Source: Oscillospiraceae bacterium (lineage in GTDB: Bacteria > Bacillota > Clostridia > Oscillospirales > Acutalibacteraceae). From it: a DNA stretch of 50,179 nucleotides. Under the pieces are notes generated by a model. The model was not told where the DNA came from, searched no databases, and worked only from the letters and a program-made list of their open reading frames with translations. The DNA lies in contig CACYCR010000176.1 of the NCBI GenBank assembly GCA_902772935.1, positions 1 to 50,179 of the forward strand, read 5' to 3'. Below, piece by piece: positions 25,082 to 35,088 of this stretch. The first letter of the stretch is position 1. Each line of letters begins with the position of its first letter. Position numbers and translations under genes: made by a program.

Positions 25082-27307
25082 ATGACCGAAGAAATGAAAC
25101 AACAACTGAACCCCGAAGAAGAAGACTACGGTTTTTCCGGGCTGCTTGCCTCGATGAAAAAAGCGAATTTCCCGCAGCCGGAAATCGACCGGGTGACTGC
25201 CGCGTTCCTTTTTGCCAAGGAGGCGCACAAGGGACAGCGCCGCCGCAGCGGTGAGGCGTATATCATTCACCCCGTTGCGGTCGCGCGTATTCTGGCCGAT
25301 ATGGGCATGGACGGCGATTCGATCTGCGCGGCGCTGCTGCATGACGTTGTGGAAGATACGCCCGTTACGGACCAGCAGGTGCGCTCGCGCTTCGGTACCG
25401 CCGTGGAGCAGTTGGTGGACGGCGTGACGAAAATCGGCCAGATTCCGTTTTCCATGTCGCAGGAGGAGCAGCAAAACGAAAACATCCGCAAAATGTTCCT
25501 CGCCATGGCGAAGGACATCCGCGTTATCATCATCAAGCTCGCCGACCGCGTGCATAATATGCGCACGCTCAATTTCATGCCGCCGGAAAAGCAGCGCTTC
25601 AAAGCGAAGGAAACCCTGGAAATCTACGCACCCATCGCGCACCGGCTCGGTATCCGCGCCTTCAAGGAGGAGCTCGAAGACCTTGCGATCCGCTACCTCG
25701 ACCCGGTGGCGTATGAAGAGATTGCAAAAGCGCTGGAAACGCAGGTCGAATCGCGGCAGGCCTTCCTGGACCGTATCCGCGAAGAGATTCAGGACCGTGT
25801 ACGCCAGGATGTGCCGAACGCGCACGTCACCGGCCGCATCAAGTCCGTTCACGGCATCTACCGCAAGACGTACATGCGCGGCAAGACCATGGACGAGATC
25901 TATGACATCTACGCCGTGCGCATCATCGTGGATTCCGTGTTCCAGTGTTATTACTGCCTGGGCATTATCCACGATATGTTCAATCCGCTGCCCGGCCGCT
26001 TCAAGGATTATATTTCAACGCCGAAGCCGAATATGTATCAGTCGCTGCACACGACGGTCATCGGCAAACAGGGTGTTCCGTTTGAGGTGCAGATCCGCAC
26101 CTGGCAGATGCACCACACCGCGGAATACGGTATCGCGGCGCACTGGAAATACAAGCTCGGCCTCAACGGCAAAGACAAGTTTGAGGAACGGCTGGCCTGG
26201 ATCCGGCAGCTTTTGGAGAATCAGAAGGAAAGCGACGACGTTGAAGAGATCGTCAACGTCATCAAGAGTGACTTTTCGCCGGATGAAGTGTTTGCGTTTA
26301 CGCCGAAGGGCGACGTCATCAGTCTGCCGAACGGCTCCACGATCGTCGATTTTGCCTACGCCATCCACACGGCGGTCGGCTCCAAGATGATCGGCGCAAA
26401 GGTTGACGGTCGCATCACCACGCTTGACCACAAGATCAACAACGGTGAGATCATTGAAATTCTGACGTCCTCGCAGCCGAAGGGTCCGAGCCGCGACTGG
26501 CTCAAGATTGCAAAGACCTCCTCTGCGCGCAGCAAGATCAAAAGCTGGTTCAAAAAGGAAAAGCGCGACGAAAACATCGAAGAGGGACGCGCCGAGGTGG
26601 AACGCGAATTCCGCCGCAGCGGCATCACCCTGCCGGAAAAGCAGATGCAGGAATTTCTCGGCAGAATCGCGGAACGCCATCATTTCGGCTCGGTCGACGA
26701 TTTGTTTGCCGCGATCGGTTACGGCGGCTTCTCACTGACAAAATATCTCCCGCGGATCCGGGAAGACTATAACAAGCTCACAAAGGAAAATGAGCCGAAC
26801 ATTGCGGACGAAGACGTGCCGCTGGTGCCGGAACGTAAGGTTACGACGACGCCCGAGGGCATCATCATCGAAGGCATTGACAACTGCCTGGTGAAGTTCT
26901 CGCGCTGCTGCGACCCGCTGCCCGGCGACGAGATTATCGGCTTTATCACACGCGGTCACGGCGTCTCCATTCATACGCGCACCTGTTCGAACGTGCCGAA
27001 AAATATTGCGCTCTCGCCGGAACCCGAACGCTGGGTCAATGCGTGGTGGGACAAGAAGGTCTCTTCAACTTATCGCGTGACGCTGGCCGTGACGGTCATC
27101 AACCGCGTCGGCATGCTTGCGGATCTTTCCGGTCAGATTGCCAACATGCACGTCATGATCCATTCGCTCTTCACGCAGGAGACCAAGGACGGCCGTACGG
27201 TGGTTTATGTTACGCTGACGGTCAATTCCGCGGAGCATCTCAAGTCCCTGAGCGAAAAGCTTAAAAAAGTCAAAGGCGTGCTTTTGGTCGAACGGTCAGG
27301 ACTGTAA
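25082..27307 (+). CDS. relA: Bifunctional (p)ppGpp synthetase/hydrolase Rel
   Basis: Makes and degrades (p)ppGpp for the stringent response. 741 residues: HD hydrolase domain (His63, His87-Asp88, Glu91-Asp92 in LHDVVEDT), synthetase domain with [12 protein letters not shown] and RFKD at 306-309 (the basic RxKD form seen in bifunctional enzymes, not ExDD of synthesis-only RelA), TGS domain (about 400-460, [24 protein letters not shown]), zinc-finger-like [13 protein letters not shown] and a C-terminal ACT domain. Both catalytic sites look intact. The ATG at 25082 lies behind GGAAGGGAGGG, 19 nt after recJ. Confidence 0.96.
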   Translation: MTEEMKQQLNPEEEDYGFSGLLASMKKANFPQPEIDRVTAAFLFAKEAHKGQRRRSGEAYIIHPVAVARILADMGMDGDSICAALLHDVVEDTPVTDQQVRSRFGTAVEQLVDGVTKIGQIPFSMSQEEQQNENIRKMFLAMAKDIRVIIIKLADRVHNMRTLNFMPPEKQRFKAKETLEIYAPIAHRLGIRAFKEELEDLAIRYLDPVAYEEIAKALETQVESRQAFLDRIREEIQDRVRQDVPNAHVTGRIKSVHGIYRKTYMRGKTMDEIYDIYAVRIIVDSVFQCYYCLGIIHDMFNPLPGRFKDYISTPKPNMYQSLHTTVIGKQGVPFEVQIRTWQMHHTAEYGIAAHWKYKLGLNGKDKFEERLAWIRQLLENQKESDDVEEIVNVIKSDFSPDEVFAFTPKGDVISLPNGSTIVDFAYAIHTAVGSKMIGAKVDGRITTLDHKINNGEIIEILTSSQPKGPSRDWLKIAKTSSARSKIKSWFKKEKRDENIEEGRAEVEREFRRSGITLPEKQMQEFLGRIAERHHFGSVDDLFAAIGYGGFSLTKYLPRIREDYNKLTKENEPNIADEDVPLVPERKVTTTPEGIIIEGIDNCLVKFSRCCDPLPGDEIIGFITRGHGVSIHTRTCSNVPKNIALSPEPERWVNAWWDKKVSSTYRVTLAVTVINRVGMLADLSGQIANMHVMIHSLFTQETKDGRTVVYVTLTVNSAEHLKSLSEKLKKVKGVLLVERSGL

Positions 27308-27333
27308 GTACAAAGGAAGATTGGAGAGAAACA

Positions 27334-27795
27334 ATGAAGGCTGTTATTCAACGTGTGCGCAGCGCGTTTGTCACGGTGGACGGCGCACGGATTTCCGAAA
27401 TCCAATCCGGTTATCTCGTTTTGCTCGGTGTCATGCGTGGTGACACGCAGACACAGGCGGCACTGCTGGCGAAAAAGATCGCCGAGCTGCGCATCTTCGA
27501 AGATGAAAACGGAAAAATGAACCGCTCGCTGCTTGATGTTGGCGGCGCAGCGCTCGTCGTGTCGCAGTTCACGCTCTGCGCCGACATTTCACACGGCAGA
27601 CGGCCGTCGTTTACCCCGTCTGCGCCGCCGGCAGAGGCGGATGCGCTGTATCTATTTTTCTGCGAAGAACTTCGGGGTCAAGGCGTTTCTGACGTACAGA
27701 CCGGCGAATTCGGCGCCGACATGGCGGTGTCGCTGGTCAATGACGGTCCGGTCACAATTGTGATGGACACCGATATCTGGGAAAAGAGGAACTGA
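27334..27795 (+). CDS. dtd: D-aminoacyl-tRNA deacylase
   Basis: Removes D-amino acids (and Gly from tRNA-Ala) by hydrolysing the ester bond; works as a dimer with an RNA-based mechanism. 153 residues, full length: [17 protein letters not shown] start, LLGVMRGDT, the SQFTL motif and the [11 protein letters not shown] motif containing the Gly-Pro dipeptide that excludes L-aminoacyl groups. Lies between rel and an MBL hydrolase, as in Bacillus and many Clostridia. One nt separates its stop from the next start. Confidence 0.95.
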   Translation: MKAVIQRVRSAFVTVDGARISEIQSGYLVLLGVMRGDTQTQAALLAKKIAELRIFEDENGKMNRSLLDVGGAALVVSQFTLCADISHGRRPSFTPSAPPAEADALYLFFCEELRGQGVSDVQTGEFGADMAVSLVNDGPVTIVMDTDIWEKRN

Positions 27796-27796
27796 C

Positions 27797-28435
27797 ATGA
27801 CACTTTCGGTTGCCATGTGCGAAGTCGGTATGCTGCCGACCAACTGCTATCTTGTGCAGGATACGTCCAGCGGGCAGTCGCTGCTGGTCGATCCCGGCTT
27901 TTACGATCTGCCGCTCAGACAGATGCTGCGGCGCGCAAAGATCAAATCACTCGACTATATTCTGCTGACACACGGGCATTACGATCACATTCTCGGCGCA
28001 AAGCCCGTCAAGGAGCAGTACGGCGGCAAGGTTGTCATCTTCGCAGAGGAAGAACCGTTTCTACGCGATACGAGCCTTTCGCTGGTCAAGCCCTTTTTGT
28101 CCGAATATCCGCAGCTCGATGCGGCGGACATCCTTGTGCATGACGGTGATACGCTGCCGTTCGGCGACGGCGAGATCCGCGTGCTGCACACACCGGGACA
28201 TACCTCCGGCAGCGTCTGCTATTTGCTGAATGATCTGCTGTTCTGCGGTGACACGCTGTTTTGCTGCAGCGCCGGTCGCACCGACCTGCCGACCGGCGAC
28301 TTCAACACCTTGATGCGCTCGCTGCAAAAGATTGCCGCGCTTGACGGCAATTTCCGCGTCCTGCCCGGGCATGACCGCACGTCCACCCTTGATTACGAAC
28401 GGAACAACAATCCGTATCTGCAAACTGTCTTATGA
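27797..28435 (+). CDS. Metallo-beta-lactamase-fold hydrolase (YqgX/GloB-like)
   Basis: 212-residue MBL hydrolase of the hydroxyacylglutathione-hydrolase-like group. Metal ligands are visible: THGHYDH (His59, His61, Asp63, His64), TPGHTSGS (third histidine), LFCGDTLF (bridging Asp) and LPGHDRTS. Firmicutes lack glutathione, so the substrate is probably another thioester or thiol adduct; no specific activity can be named. It overlaps the hemZ start by 4 nt. Confidence 0.85.
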   Translation: MTLSVAMCEVGMLPTNCYLVQDTSSGQSLLVDPGFYDLPLRQMLRRAKIKSLDYILLTHGHYDHILGAKPVKEQYGGKVVIFAEEEPFLRDTSLSLVKPFLSEYPQLDAADILVHDGDTLPFGDGEIRVLHTPGHTSGSVCYLLNDLLFCGDTLFCCSAGRTDLPTGDFNTLMRSLQKIAALDGNFRVLPGHDRTSTLDYERNNNPYLQTVL

Positions 28436-29910
28436 ATTTAATCATTCAGAATCATTCGTTTCAATATGAGCTGGAAAAGCTGCTGCGCGTGTTCTTCCCG
28501 GCAACGAAGGTCAATGTCACCGAAGAGGCGAACGGGGAGCGCGATGTCGCGCTGACCCGGCTGGAGCAGACAGCAAACGGCGCAAAGCTTTTCGTTTCGC
28601 TTTGTGTTTTCGGAAAAACCGCCGAAAAAACGCAGTGCGTTTCCAAAGACGAAACCCGCTTCGGGGAACCGTGTGAAGCGCTGTATGAACGCAAACTGGC
28701 GCTGCTGCTGTTTTCTCTGCTGCAGGACGCGACCGGCTATACGCCGCCGTGGGGGATTCTCACCGGCGTTCGTCCGGCAAAGCTGATGTCAAATCTCATC
28801 CGCCTGTCGGATGAAAAGACCGCAAAAGCGTACTTTGAAAACGAACTGCTGGTCAGCGCGGAAAAGACCGCCCTTGCATTTGCCGTTGCCGCTGCAGAAG
28901 CGCCGCTCATGCAGACCGGAAATCCGCGCTCGTTCAGCCTGTATGTGTCCATTCCGTTCTGTCCCTCGCGGTGCAGCTACTGTTCCTTCGTCTCCCACTC
29001 AAACGAGCACGCGAAAAAGCTGATGCCGGATTATGTGCGGCTGCTTTGCGACGAGCTGCGTGCCACCGCCGCAATCGCCCGTGCGGAAAATCTGCATTTG
29101 GAAAGCGTCTACATCGGCGGCGGTACGCCGACGGCGCTGTCCGCGGAAGATCTCAAAACGCTGACGGACGTCATTGCACAGGAATTTATGCTGCGACCCG
29201 ATGTGGAATACACGATCGAGGCGGGACGGCCCGACAGTGTGACGCCGGAAAAACTCACCGTCATCAAAAACTGCGGCGCCGCACGCATCAGCATCAACCC
29301 GCAGACCTTCTCTGACGACGTGCTGAACGTGATTGGCCGCAGGCATACCGCGCAGCAGACCGCAGACGCGATGCATATGGCGCGGCAGCAGGGCTTTTCC
29401 TTCATCAACATGGATCTCATTGCCGGTCTGCCGACCGATACGCCGGAGAATTTTCGCAGAACGCTTGAAAAAACGCTGTCCTTTGCGCCGGAGAACATCA
29501 CGGTGCATACGCTTTCCCATAAACGCGCGGCGACGCTTGTGACGGAAAATCTGGAAACCGGCGACGCCGATGCGGCAGGGGAGATGCTCTCCTTCGCGTT
29601 CCGGACGCTGACCGACGCGGGGTATGTGCCGTATTATATGTACCGTCAGAGCAATTGCCTGGGCAACCTGGAAAATGTCGGCTGGACAAAGCCGGGCTAC
29701 GCCTGCCGCTACAACATCTACATGATGGAGGAAACGCACACGGTGCTTGCCGTCGGCGCAGGCGCAGTCACAAAGCTGCGTTCGCCCTTTGAAAATAAAA
29801 TCGAACGCATTTTTAACTTCAAATACCCGTATGAATATATCAGCCGCTTTGATGCGCTTCTGGCACGCAAGGCGCGTATTCATGAATTTTACAGCGAAGA
29901 GTTTGCGTGA
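28432..29910 (+). CDS. hemZ: Radical-SAM coproporphyrinogen dehydrogenase-like protein HemZ
   Basis: HemZ-type radical SAM protein, annotated as oxygen-independent coproporphyrinogen III dehydrogenase but in many heme-lacking Clostridia of uncertain role. 492 residues: an N-terminal domain (about 1-165) typical of HemZ and absent from HemN/HemW; the SAM-cluster motif CPSRCSYC (Cys177, 181, 184); YIGGGTPTALS; EAGRPDSVT; and a HemN_C-like end. No other heme genes are in the window, so the substrate is not supported by context. Translationally coupled to the MBL gene (ATGA overlap). Confidence 0.85.
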   Translation: MNLIIQNHSFQYELEKLLRVFFPATKVNVTEEANGERDVALTRLEQTANGAKLFVSLCVFGKTAEKTQCVSKDETRFGEPCEALYERKLALLLFSLLQDATGYTPPWGILTGVRPAKLMSNLIRLSDEKTAKAYFENELLVSAEKTALAFAVAAAEAPLMQTGNPRSFSLYVSIPFCPSRCSYCSFVSHSNEHAKKLMPDYVRLLCDELRATAAIARAENLHLESVYIGGGTPTALSAEDLKTLTDVIAQEFMLRPDVEYTIEAGRPDSVTPEKLTVIKNCGAARISINPQTFSDDVLNVIGRRHTAQQTADAMHMARQQGFSFINMDLIAGLPTDTPENFRRTLEKTLSFAPENITVHTLSHKRAATLVTENLETGDADAAGEMLSFAFRTLTDAGYVPYYMYRQSNCLGNLENVGWTKPGYACRYNIYMMEETHTVLAVGAGAVTKLRSPFENKIERIFNFKYPYEYISRFDALLARKARIHEFYSEEFA

Positions 29911-29925
29911 AAGGCAGATGATCTT

Positions 29926-30843
29926 ATGACCTCGCTTTACGCGATCGAAACCATCAATCAGAAAATGCAGACGGACCCCAAACAGTTTGTCCAGACCTGC
30001 GAAGAAACCTATGACCGGCAGGTGCGCGCGCTGGTGCGGCGGCTTTTGAATCAAAAGAAGACACAGCTGCTGATGCTCGCCGGGCCGTCATCCTCCGGGA
30101 AAACCACAACGGCGCGCTTGCTGCAAAGCGGTCTTGCGGCGTACGGCCGCGACGCGATCACGATCTCCCTCGATGATTTTTACCGCGAAAAGCTCGATCA
30201 CCTGACGTTCGAGGACGGTACCCCGGACTATGAGACCGTGCATTCTCTGGATGTGGAGTACATTATCCATTGCATCAATGCGCTGCTGCGGCAGGGAAAA
30301 GCACTGCTGCCGCGATTTTCCTTTCAGACAAAAAAGCGCGAGGAGCATCTGGTGGAAACAACGATCGCGCCCGGCACGGTCGTCATTGTCGAAGGACTGC
30401 ACGCGCTCAACCCGCTGATTCTGGAGGCCATCGAGACCGACCGCATCACGAAGGCGTATGTCAGCGTTTCGTCGCGCATCACAAGACACGGCGAAATCTT
30501 TCTGACCAAACGGGATCTTCGCTTCGTGCGGCGGCTCGTGCGGGATTATCAGTTCCGCGCCTCATCCGTCGATTATACATTCTATCTTTGGAACGGCGTG
30601 CGCAAAGGGGAGGATCGCTATCTCTTCCCGTTCAGCAACAGCGCTGACGTGCGCATCGATTCCATGCATCCGTATGAACCGTGTGTGTTCAAAAAGGCGG
30701 CCGTTCCGTTGCTTAAAGAGATCGCACCCGGCAGTGCCTATTATGAAGAGGCACAGTCACTGCTGCATAAGCTGTCGGCCTTTGCCGCGTCGGACCTGTC
30801 CTGCGTCCCGAAGGATTCGCTGCTGCGGGAGTTTCTTGGATAA
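29926..30843 (+). CDS. Uridine kinase-like nucleoside kinase
   Basis: 305-residue P-loop kinase of the phosphoribulokinase/uridine kinase family. Walker A GPSSSGKT at 53-60, the DDFYR motif that binds the nucleoside, RITRHGEIFLTKRDLRFVRRLVRD as lid region. Clostridial relatives commonly carry an N-terminal TGS/ThrRS-like second-additional domain and are about 550 residues; this copy has only about 45 residues before the P-loop. Likely phosphorylates uridine/cytidine, but substrate is unproven. 15 nt after hemZ and 17 nt before the flippase. Confidence 0.83.
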   Translation: MTSLYAIETINQKMQTDPKQFVQTCEETYDRQVRALVRRLLNQKKTQLLMLAGPSSSGKTTTARLLQSGLAAYGRDAITISLDDFYREKLDHLTFEDGTPDYETVHSLDVEYIIHCINALLRQGKALLPRFSFQTKKREEHLVETTIAPGTVVIVEGLHALNPLILEAIETDRITKAYVSVSSRITRHGEIFLTKRDLRFVRRLVRDYQFRASSVDYTFYLWNGVRKGEDRYLFPFSNSADVRIDSMHPYEPCVFKKAAVPLLKEIAPGSAYYEEAQSLLHKLSAFAASDLSCVPKDSLLREFLG

Positions 30844-30860
30844 CTGAGGAGGTTTTCATT

Positions 30861-32624
30861 TTGGAAGAAAGAAAAAAACAATCATTTTTGACCGGCGCCG
30901 GCATCCTTGCGATCGCCTCCATTCTGGTCAAGCTCATCGGCGCACTGTACAAGATCCCGCTGACCAACCTCATCACCATGGAGGGCTACGGTTATTTCCA
31001 GGGCGCCTACGCGATCTATAACCCGCTCTACGCCATTTCGATGGCCGGACTGCCGATCGCGGTGTCTAAGCTCGTCAGTCAGAACGTCGAGGCCGGACGG
31101 CTGCGTGACGCAAGGGCGATCTTCCGCGTCTCCCGCAAGCTGTTCTTCCTGGTCGGCGCCGTCGGCACCGTGCTGCTGATGATTCTTGCCGTGCCGTATT
31201 CCCACATGGTGAAGGCGCCGATGAACTATGTCAGCGTGCTGACGGTTGCGCCGTGCATTTTGTTCTGCTGCATGATGTCGTCGTTCCGCGGCTATTACGA
31301 GGGTCTCAAGAACATGACGCCGACCGGCGTTTCCCAGGTCATCGAAGCCGGCATCAAGATGGTGCTCGGTCTTGCGCTGACCACGGTCTTTTTCAAGCAT
31401 CAGCTCCACAAGTATCAGGCAAACAACGTCGGCGGCCTGTATCATGCCTTCGGCATGGACGTGCATAACGAGGCGGAGTTCCTCGCGGCGATGTACCCCT
31501 ATGCCGCAGCGGTTGCGATCTCCTGCGTCACACTCGGTTCGATGATCGGCCTTATATATCTGTTTATCCACGCCAAACGCCACGGTCTGGGCTTCACACG
31601 CGAGGAGCTGGTCAATTCGCCGCGGCCGCGTCCGGACGCAAAGCTGCGCGGGCAGATCATCCGCGTTGCCGCGCCGATTGCGCTGACGTCGCTGATTCTG
31701 AACCTGTCGAACCTCATTGACGACTTTACCGTTCGTACGCGGCTTGCGCACGCCGTCGACGTTGGCATGGATACGATCAAGCACCTGTACGGCGCGTCCA
31801 TCGCTGCCGCCGGCACACTGGATGAAAATATCCCGAACTATATCTACGGCGCACACGGCTCCGTACTGAATCTGCGCAACCTCATCCCGACGATTACGCT
31901 TACGCTCGGCATCAGCGCCATTCCCGTGCTGTCCGCCGCGTGGCAGCGTAAGGACAAGCGTGAGATCAAGACAACGATCGAATCCGCGCTGCGCGTATGC
32001 ATGCTGCTCGCGCTGCCGGCAGGCTTCGGTATGGCGGCGCTGGCAGAGCCGATTCTGTCGCTGCTGTATCCGAGCGAGATCCACTCCGTACCGATCACAA
32101 CGCCGCTGCTGGTCGTCTACGGTATGTTCATGTTCCTGTTTTCAACGACCTCGCCGATCACGAATATGCTGCAGGCCGTCGGCCGCATGGACATTCCCGT
32201 CAAGACCATTGCCATCGGCTCGGCAATCAAGATCATCATGAACTTCATTCTCATCGGCAACCCGAAGATCAACATCCACGGCGCGCCGATCAGCACCGCG
32301 GTGATGTACGCCGTCATGCTTGCGATCAATCTGACGTCGCTGCTGCGCGTCACGAAGGTCCGCCTCAATTTCATTTCGATCTTTGTCAAGCCCTTTGTTG
32401 CGGCGGCAACCTGCGCCGTAACCGCGTGGGGCGCCTATATGCTGACAGCGAACGTGATCCACATTCCGTTCAAGATCGCAACGGTCTTTTCGATCCTTGT
32501 CGGCGGCGCATTTTACGTCATTGTGTTGGCTTTGGTCAAGGGGATTGCAAAAGATGATGTCGAAATGTTACCAAAAGGAGAAAAAATTGCAAAAGTCCTT
32601 GCAAAATTCAAAATATTAGGGTAA
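30861..32624 (+). CDS. Polysaccharide/lipid flippase of the SpoVB/MurJ-like MOP superfamily
   Basis: 587-residue integral membrane protein with about 14 hydrophobic segments. N-terminal FLTGAGILAIASILVKLIGALYKIPLTNLI is the typical polysaccharide_synt start. SpoVB-like proteins flip lipid-linked precursors, SpoVB itself being required for spore cortex in Bacillus; others act as alternative lipid II flippases. Starts at TTG 30861 behind GAGGAGG (30846-30852). Position just before mazG matches the spoVB-mazG order of many Clostridia. Sporulation cannot be concluded from this gene alone. Confidence 0.85.
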   Translation: MEERKKQSFLTGAGILAIASILVKLIGALYKIPLTNLITMEGYGYFQGAYAIYNPLYAISMAGLPIAVSKLVSQNVEAGRLRDARAIFRVSRKLFFLVGAVGTVLLMILAVPYSHMVKAPMNYVSVLTVAPCILFCCMMSSFRGYYEGLKNMTPTGVSQVIEAGIKMVLGLALTTVFFKHQLHKYQANNVGGLYHAFGMDVHNEAEFLAAMYPYAAAVAISCVTLGSMIGLIYLFIHAKRHGLGFTREELVNSPRPRPDAKLRGQIIRVAAPIALTSLILNLSNLIDDFTVRTRLAHAVDVGMDTIKHLYGASIAAAGTLDENIPNYIYGAHGSVLNLRNLIPTITLTLGISAIPVLSAAWQRKDKREIKTTIESALRVCMLLALPAGFGMAALAEPILSLLYPSEIHSVPITTPLLVVYGMFMFLFSTTSPITNMLQAVGRMDIPVKTIAIGSAIKIIMNFILIGNPKINIHGAPISTAVMYAVMLAINLTSLLRVTKVRLNFISIFVKPFVAAATCAVTAWGAYMLTANVIHIPFKIATVFSILVGGAFYVIVLALVKGIAKDDVEMLPKGEKIAKVLAKFKILG

Positions 32625-32644
32625 AATAGGAAAGGTGACGTAAA

Positions 32645-33451
32645 ATGGTGGATTTTGAGTTCAAAGAGACCTATACGTTTCAGGATCTGCTGACGATCAT
32701 GGCGATCCTGCGCGCACCGGGCGGATGCCCCTGGGACCGCGAACAGGATCACGCCTCCATTAAGCGTTCTTTGATTGAAGAGACCTACGAGGTCATTGAA
32801 GCGATCAACAAGGACGACAAGGTTCTTTTGCAGGAAGAGCTCGGCGATGTGCTGCTGCAGGTGGTCTTCCACGCGCAGATCGAACGCGAGGCCGGCGTCT
32901 TTGATATGGACGATGTCTGCGACGGGATCTGCAAAAAGCTGATTGAACGCCATCCGCATGTGTTCGGCGACGTGAAGGTCAGCGGTACGGACGACGTCCT
33001 GGACAACTGGGACACGATCAAGCGCAAATCCAAGCAGCAGAAGACGCAGGGCGACGCGATGCAGAAAGTGCCGCGTGAGCTGCCCGCGCTGATGCGTGCG
33101 GAAAAGATTCAGAAAAAAGCAAAGAAAGCGGGCTTTGACTGGGACGACGTCTCCGGCGCGTATGACGCACTTGACAGTGAAATTTCCGAACTCAAGGCCG
33201 CAGCGCAATGCGGCGACACCGCCGCAGCCGAAGAAGAACTCGGCGACGTGCTGTTTTCCGCGGTCAATGTTGCGCGCTTTCTGAAGATCGACCCGGAGCA
33301 GGCGCTCACGTCTGCCACCGATAAATTTATGAAACGATATCTTCTTGTGGAGCAGCTGGCGCAAGAGCGCGGCATCTCCATGGAAACCACGCCGATCGAC
33401 ACGCTGGACAAGCTTTGGGTCGAGGCGAAAACCATTTTGGAATCCAAATAA
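32645..33451 (+). CDS. mazG: Nucleoside triphosphate pyrophosphohydrolase MazG
   Basis: Hydrolyses (d)NTPs to monophosphate and PPi, cleaning non-canonical nucleotides and influencing ppGpp levels. 268 residues, two MazG halves: the N-terminal [21 protein letters not shown] and [14 protein letters not shown] carrying the metal-binding acidic residues (Glu45, 46, 49, 65, Asp68), and a second [18 protein letters not shown] near 197-214. Unlike Bacillus YabN there is no fused methyltransferase domain. 20 nt after the flippase gene. Confidence 0.94.
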   Translation: MVDFEFKETYTFQDLLTIMAILRAPGGCPWDREQDHASIKRSLIEETYEVIEAINKDDKVLLQEELGDVLLQVVFHAQIEREAGVFDMDDVCDGICKKLIERHPHVFGDVKVSGTDDVLDNWDTIKRKSKQQKTQGDAMQKVPRELPALMRAEKIQKKAKKAGFDWDDVSGAYDALDSEISELKAAAQCGDTAAAEEELGDVLFSAVNVARFLKIDPEQALTSATDKFMKRYLLVEQLAQERGISMETTPIDTLDKLWVEAKTILESK

Positions 33452-33501
33452 GAGCGGCTTTGCCGCACACTGTTGGAAATAAATATCAGGAGGACTCAGG
33501 A

Positions 33502-33774
33502 ATGAATAAAGTTGAATTGGTCAACGCAGTTGCCGCGAAAACGGAACTCACGAAGAAGGACGCTGAAAAAGCTGTCAGCGCTGTTCTTGCTTCCATCGAA
33601 GAGGCACTCGTGAAGGGTGAAAAGGTTCAGCTTATCGGCTTCGGTACGTTCGAAGTGAAGGAAAGAGCTGCTAGAACCGGTCACAATCCGAGAAACGGTG
33701 AAACCATCGAGATCGCGGCTTCCAAGATTCCGTCTTTCAAAGCCGGCACCGCTCTCAAGAACGCAGTGAAATGA
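33502..33774 (+). CDS. hup: HU-family DNA-binding protein
   Basis: 90-residue nucleoid protein that binds and bends DNA as a dimer. The sequence is typical [18 protein letters not shown] start, [19 protein letters not shown] (beta arm region with RNP-type tip) and a [16 protein letters not shown] end. The ATG at 33502 follows AGGAGG, 50 nt after mazG. An intrinsic terminator lies just downstream. Confidence 0.96.
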   Translation: MNKVELVNAVAAKTELTKKDAEKAVSAVLASIEEALVKGEKVQLIGFGTFEVKERAARTGHNPRNGETIEIAASKIPSFKAGTALKNAVK

Positions 33775-33785
33775 GAAAAGAATCT

Positions 33786-33815
33786 GGGGCTGCGTGTTTG
33801 CGGCCCCGTTTCTTT
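33786..33815 (+). terminator. Intrinsic terminator after hup
   Basis: Stem GGGGCTGC (33786-33793) with GCGGCCCC (33800-33807), one G-U pair, 6-nt loop, tail GTTTCTTT. Its tail runs almost into the rqcP ribosome site (AAAGGA at 33820), so it may lower rqcP expression relative to hup rather than fully separate them. Confidence 0.75.
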
Positions 33816-33831
33816 CGTGAAAGGAACCGTC

Positions 33832-34074
33832 ATGCGACTGGATAAATATTTGAAAGTCTCACGCATCATCAAGCGCCGCACGATTGCTAACGAAGTCTGC
33901 GACGCAAAAAAGGTGAGCGTCAACGGAAAGATCGCCCGTGCCTCCTACGATGTGAAGGTCGGCGACGTGATTGAAATTCAGATGGGCGCAAACGTGCTGA
34001 AGGCGCGTGTGCTCTCCGTCAGCGAACACGCCACAAAGGCCGACGCGTCCGGGATGTATCAGATAGAAAAATAA
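33832..34074 (+). CDS. rqcP: Ribosome quality control protein RqcP (S4 domain)
   Basis: 80-residue S4-domain protein of the RqcP/YabO/Hsp15 family, which binds obstructed 50S subunits and helps RqcH add C-terminal Ala tails. The whole protein is an S4 fold: MRLDKYLKVSRIIKRRTIANE, KVSVNGKIARASYDVKVGDVIEI. The ATG at 33832 follows AAAGGA. In many Clostridia it is followed by yabP, yabQ and divIC; here a metallophosphoesterase follows instead. Confidence 0.92.
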   Translation: MRLDKYLKVSRIIKRRTIANEVCDAKKVSVNGKIARASYDVKVGDVIEIQMGANVLKARVLSVSEHATKADASGMYQIEK

Positions 34075-34106
34075 AGCAACTTGTTTCCATTGAAAGGGGA
34101 CCCATT

Positions 34107-35075
34107 ATGCTCAGCACCTTGTTCAGCAAACTCGCATATCAAATCTTCACGATGCTCATCGCATTGATGTACAGCATCACACCCTATACAGCGCCGAAGA
34201 CCGACGCGCCGATTGCGCCGAAGGATCCGGACAACGTCAAAATGTATTTTGCTGCGATCGCCGACCCGCAGGTTTCAAATTACCTGCTGCAGCGCGTGCC
34301 GACCTTTGACGCCGCCTGTGAAGACCTGCACAATGCGGCGTACCCGATGGACGCAATCGTGACGGCGGGCGACATCACCGAAAACGGTCTTTCGATCGAA
34401 TATCAGTACGTCTACGAAAAGCTCGGCGGCATTGAAACGAAGTACATCAACGCCGAGGGCAACCACGACATCCGTCTGCGCAATTACGAGCAGGGTCTGT
34501 CACGTTTTTCGACGTTTACGAATCAGCTCAACAACAAAAAAAACTATGACAGTTATCATTACACGATCGACGTCAAGGGGTACAAGTTCATCATTCTCGG
34601 CGCCGACCGCGCGGAATTTGAAGAGAGCTATCTCACCGATGCGCAGCTCGAATGGCTTGACGCGCTGCTGACCACACAGGCCGGTCATCCAACGTTTGTT
34701 GTCATTCATCAGCCGCTCAAGGGTACGCACGGTCTGCCGGGCACCTGGGGCAGCCCGCTGCCGTATGCCGGTTCAGTCGGCGCACAGAGCGACAAACTCA
34801 ATGCCGTTCTGCAGAAATACACAAACGTGATGCTCATCACAGGTCACCTGCACACCGGCTTCGGTCAGTACACCTATGAAAAGAACGGCAACCTTCACAT
34901 GATCAACCTGCCGTCCCTCTGCGTACAGAACAAGCAAGGCGAAAACAACGACGGCGGCCTCGGCTGCATGGTCGAATGCTACGAAAACGAGATCGTCTTC
35001 CGCGCGCGCAACTTTGCGAAGGGCGAATGGCTGCCGGACTTTGACATTCATGTTCCGGTGGACACCGCGGCATAA
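34107..35075 (+). CDS. Calcineurin-like metallophosphoesterase, membrane/secreted
   Basis: 322-residue metallophosphoesterase. Metal-binding motifs appear in order: ADPQV (the usual D-x-H with Gln replacing His), GDITENG, GNHD, VIHQP (second-sphere His) and TGHLHTG. The N-terminus has a hydrophobic segment (about 8-25) that would be a signal peptide or anchor, so the enzyme probably faces outside. The His to Gln change at the first metal site occurs in some family members and may alter metal use. Substrate unknown. 32 nt after rqcP; followed by a strong terminator. Confidence 0.78.
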   Translation: MLSTLFSKLAYQIFTMLIALMYSITPYTAPKTDAPIAPKDPDNVKMYFAAIADPQVSNYLLQRVPTFDAACEDLHNAAYPMDAIVTAGDITENGLSIEYQYVYEKLGGIETKYINAEGNHDIRLRNYEQGLSRFSTFTNQLNNKKNYDSYHYTIDVKGYKFIILGADRAEFEESYLTDAQLEWLDALLTTQAGHPTFVVIHQPLKGTHGLPGTWGSPLPYAGSVGAQSDKLNAVLQKYTNVMLITGHLHTGFGQYTYEKNGNLHMINLPSLCVQNKQGENNDGGLGCMVECYENEIVFRARNFAKGEWLPDFDIHVPVDTAA

Positions 35076-35088
35076 CAATTTCAAAACC

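Noticed and set aside
33454-33466. Small hairpin GCGGC-TTT-GCCGC between mazG and hup
   Set aside because: Only 5 bp and no T-run follows, so it is not supported as a terminator.
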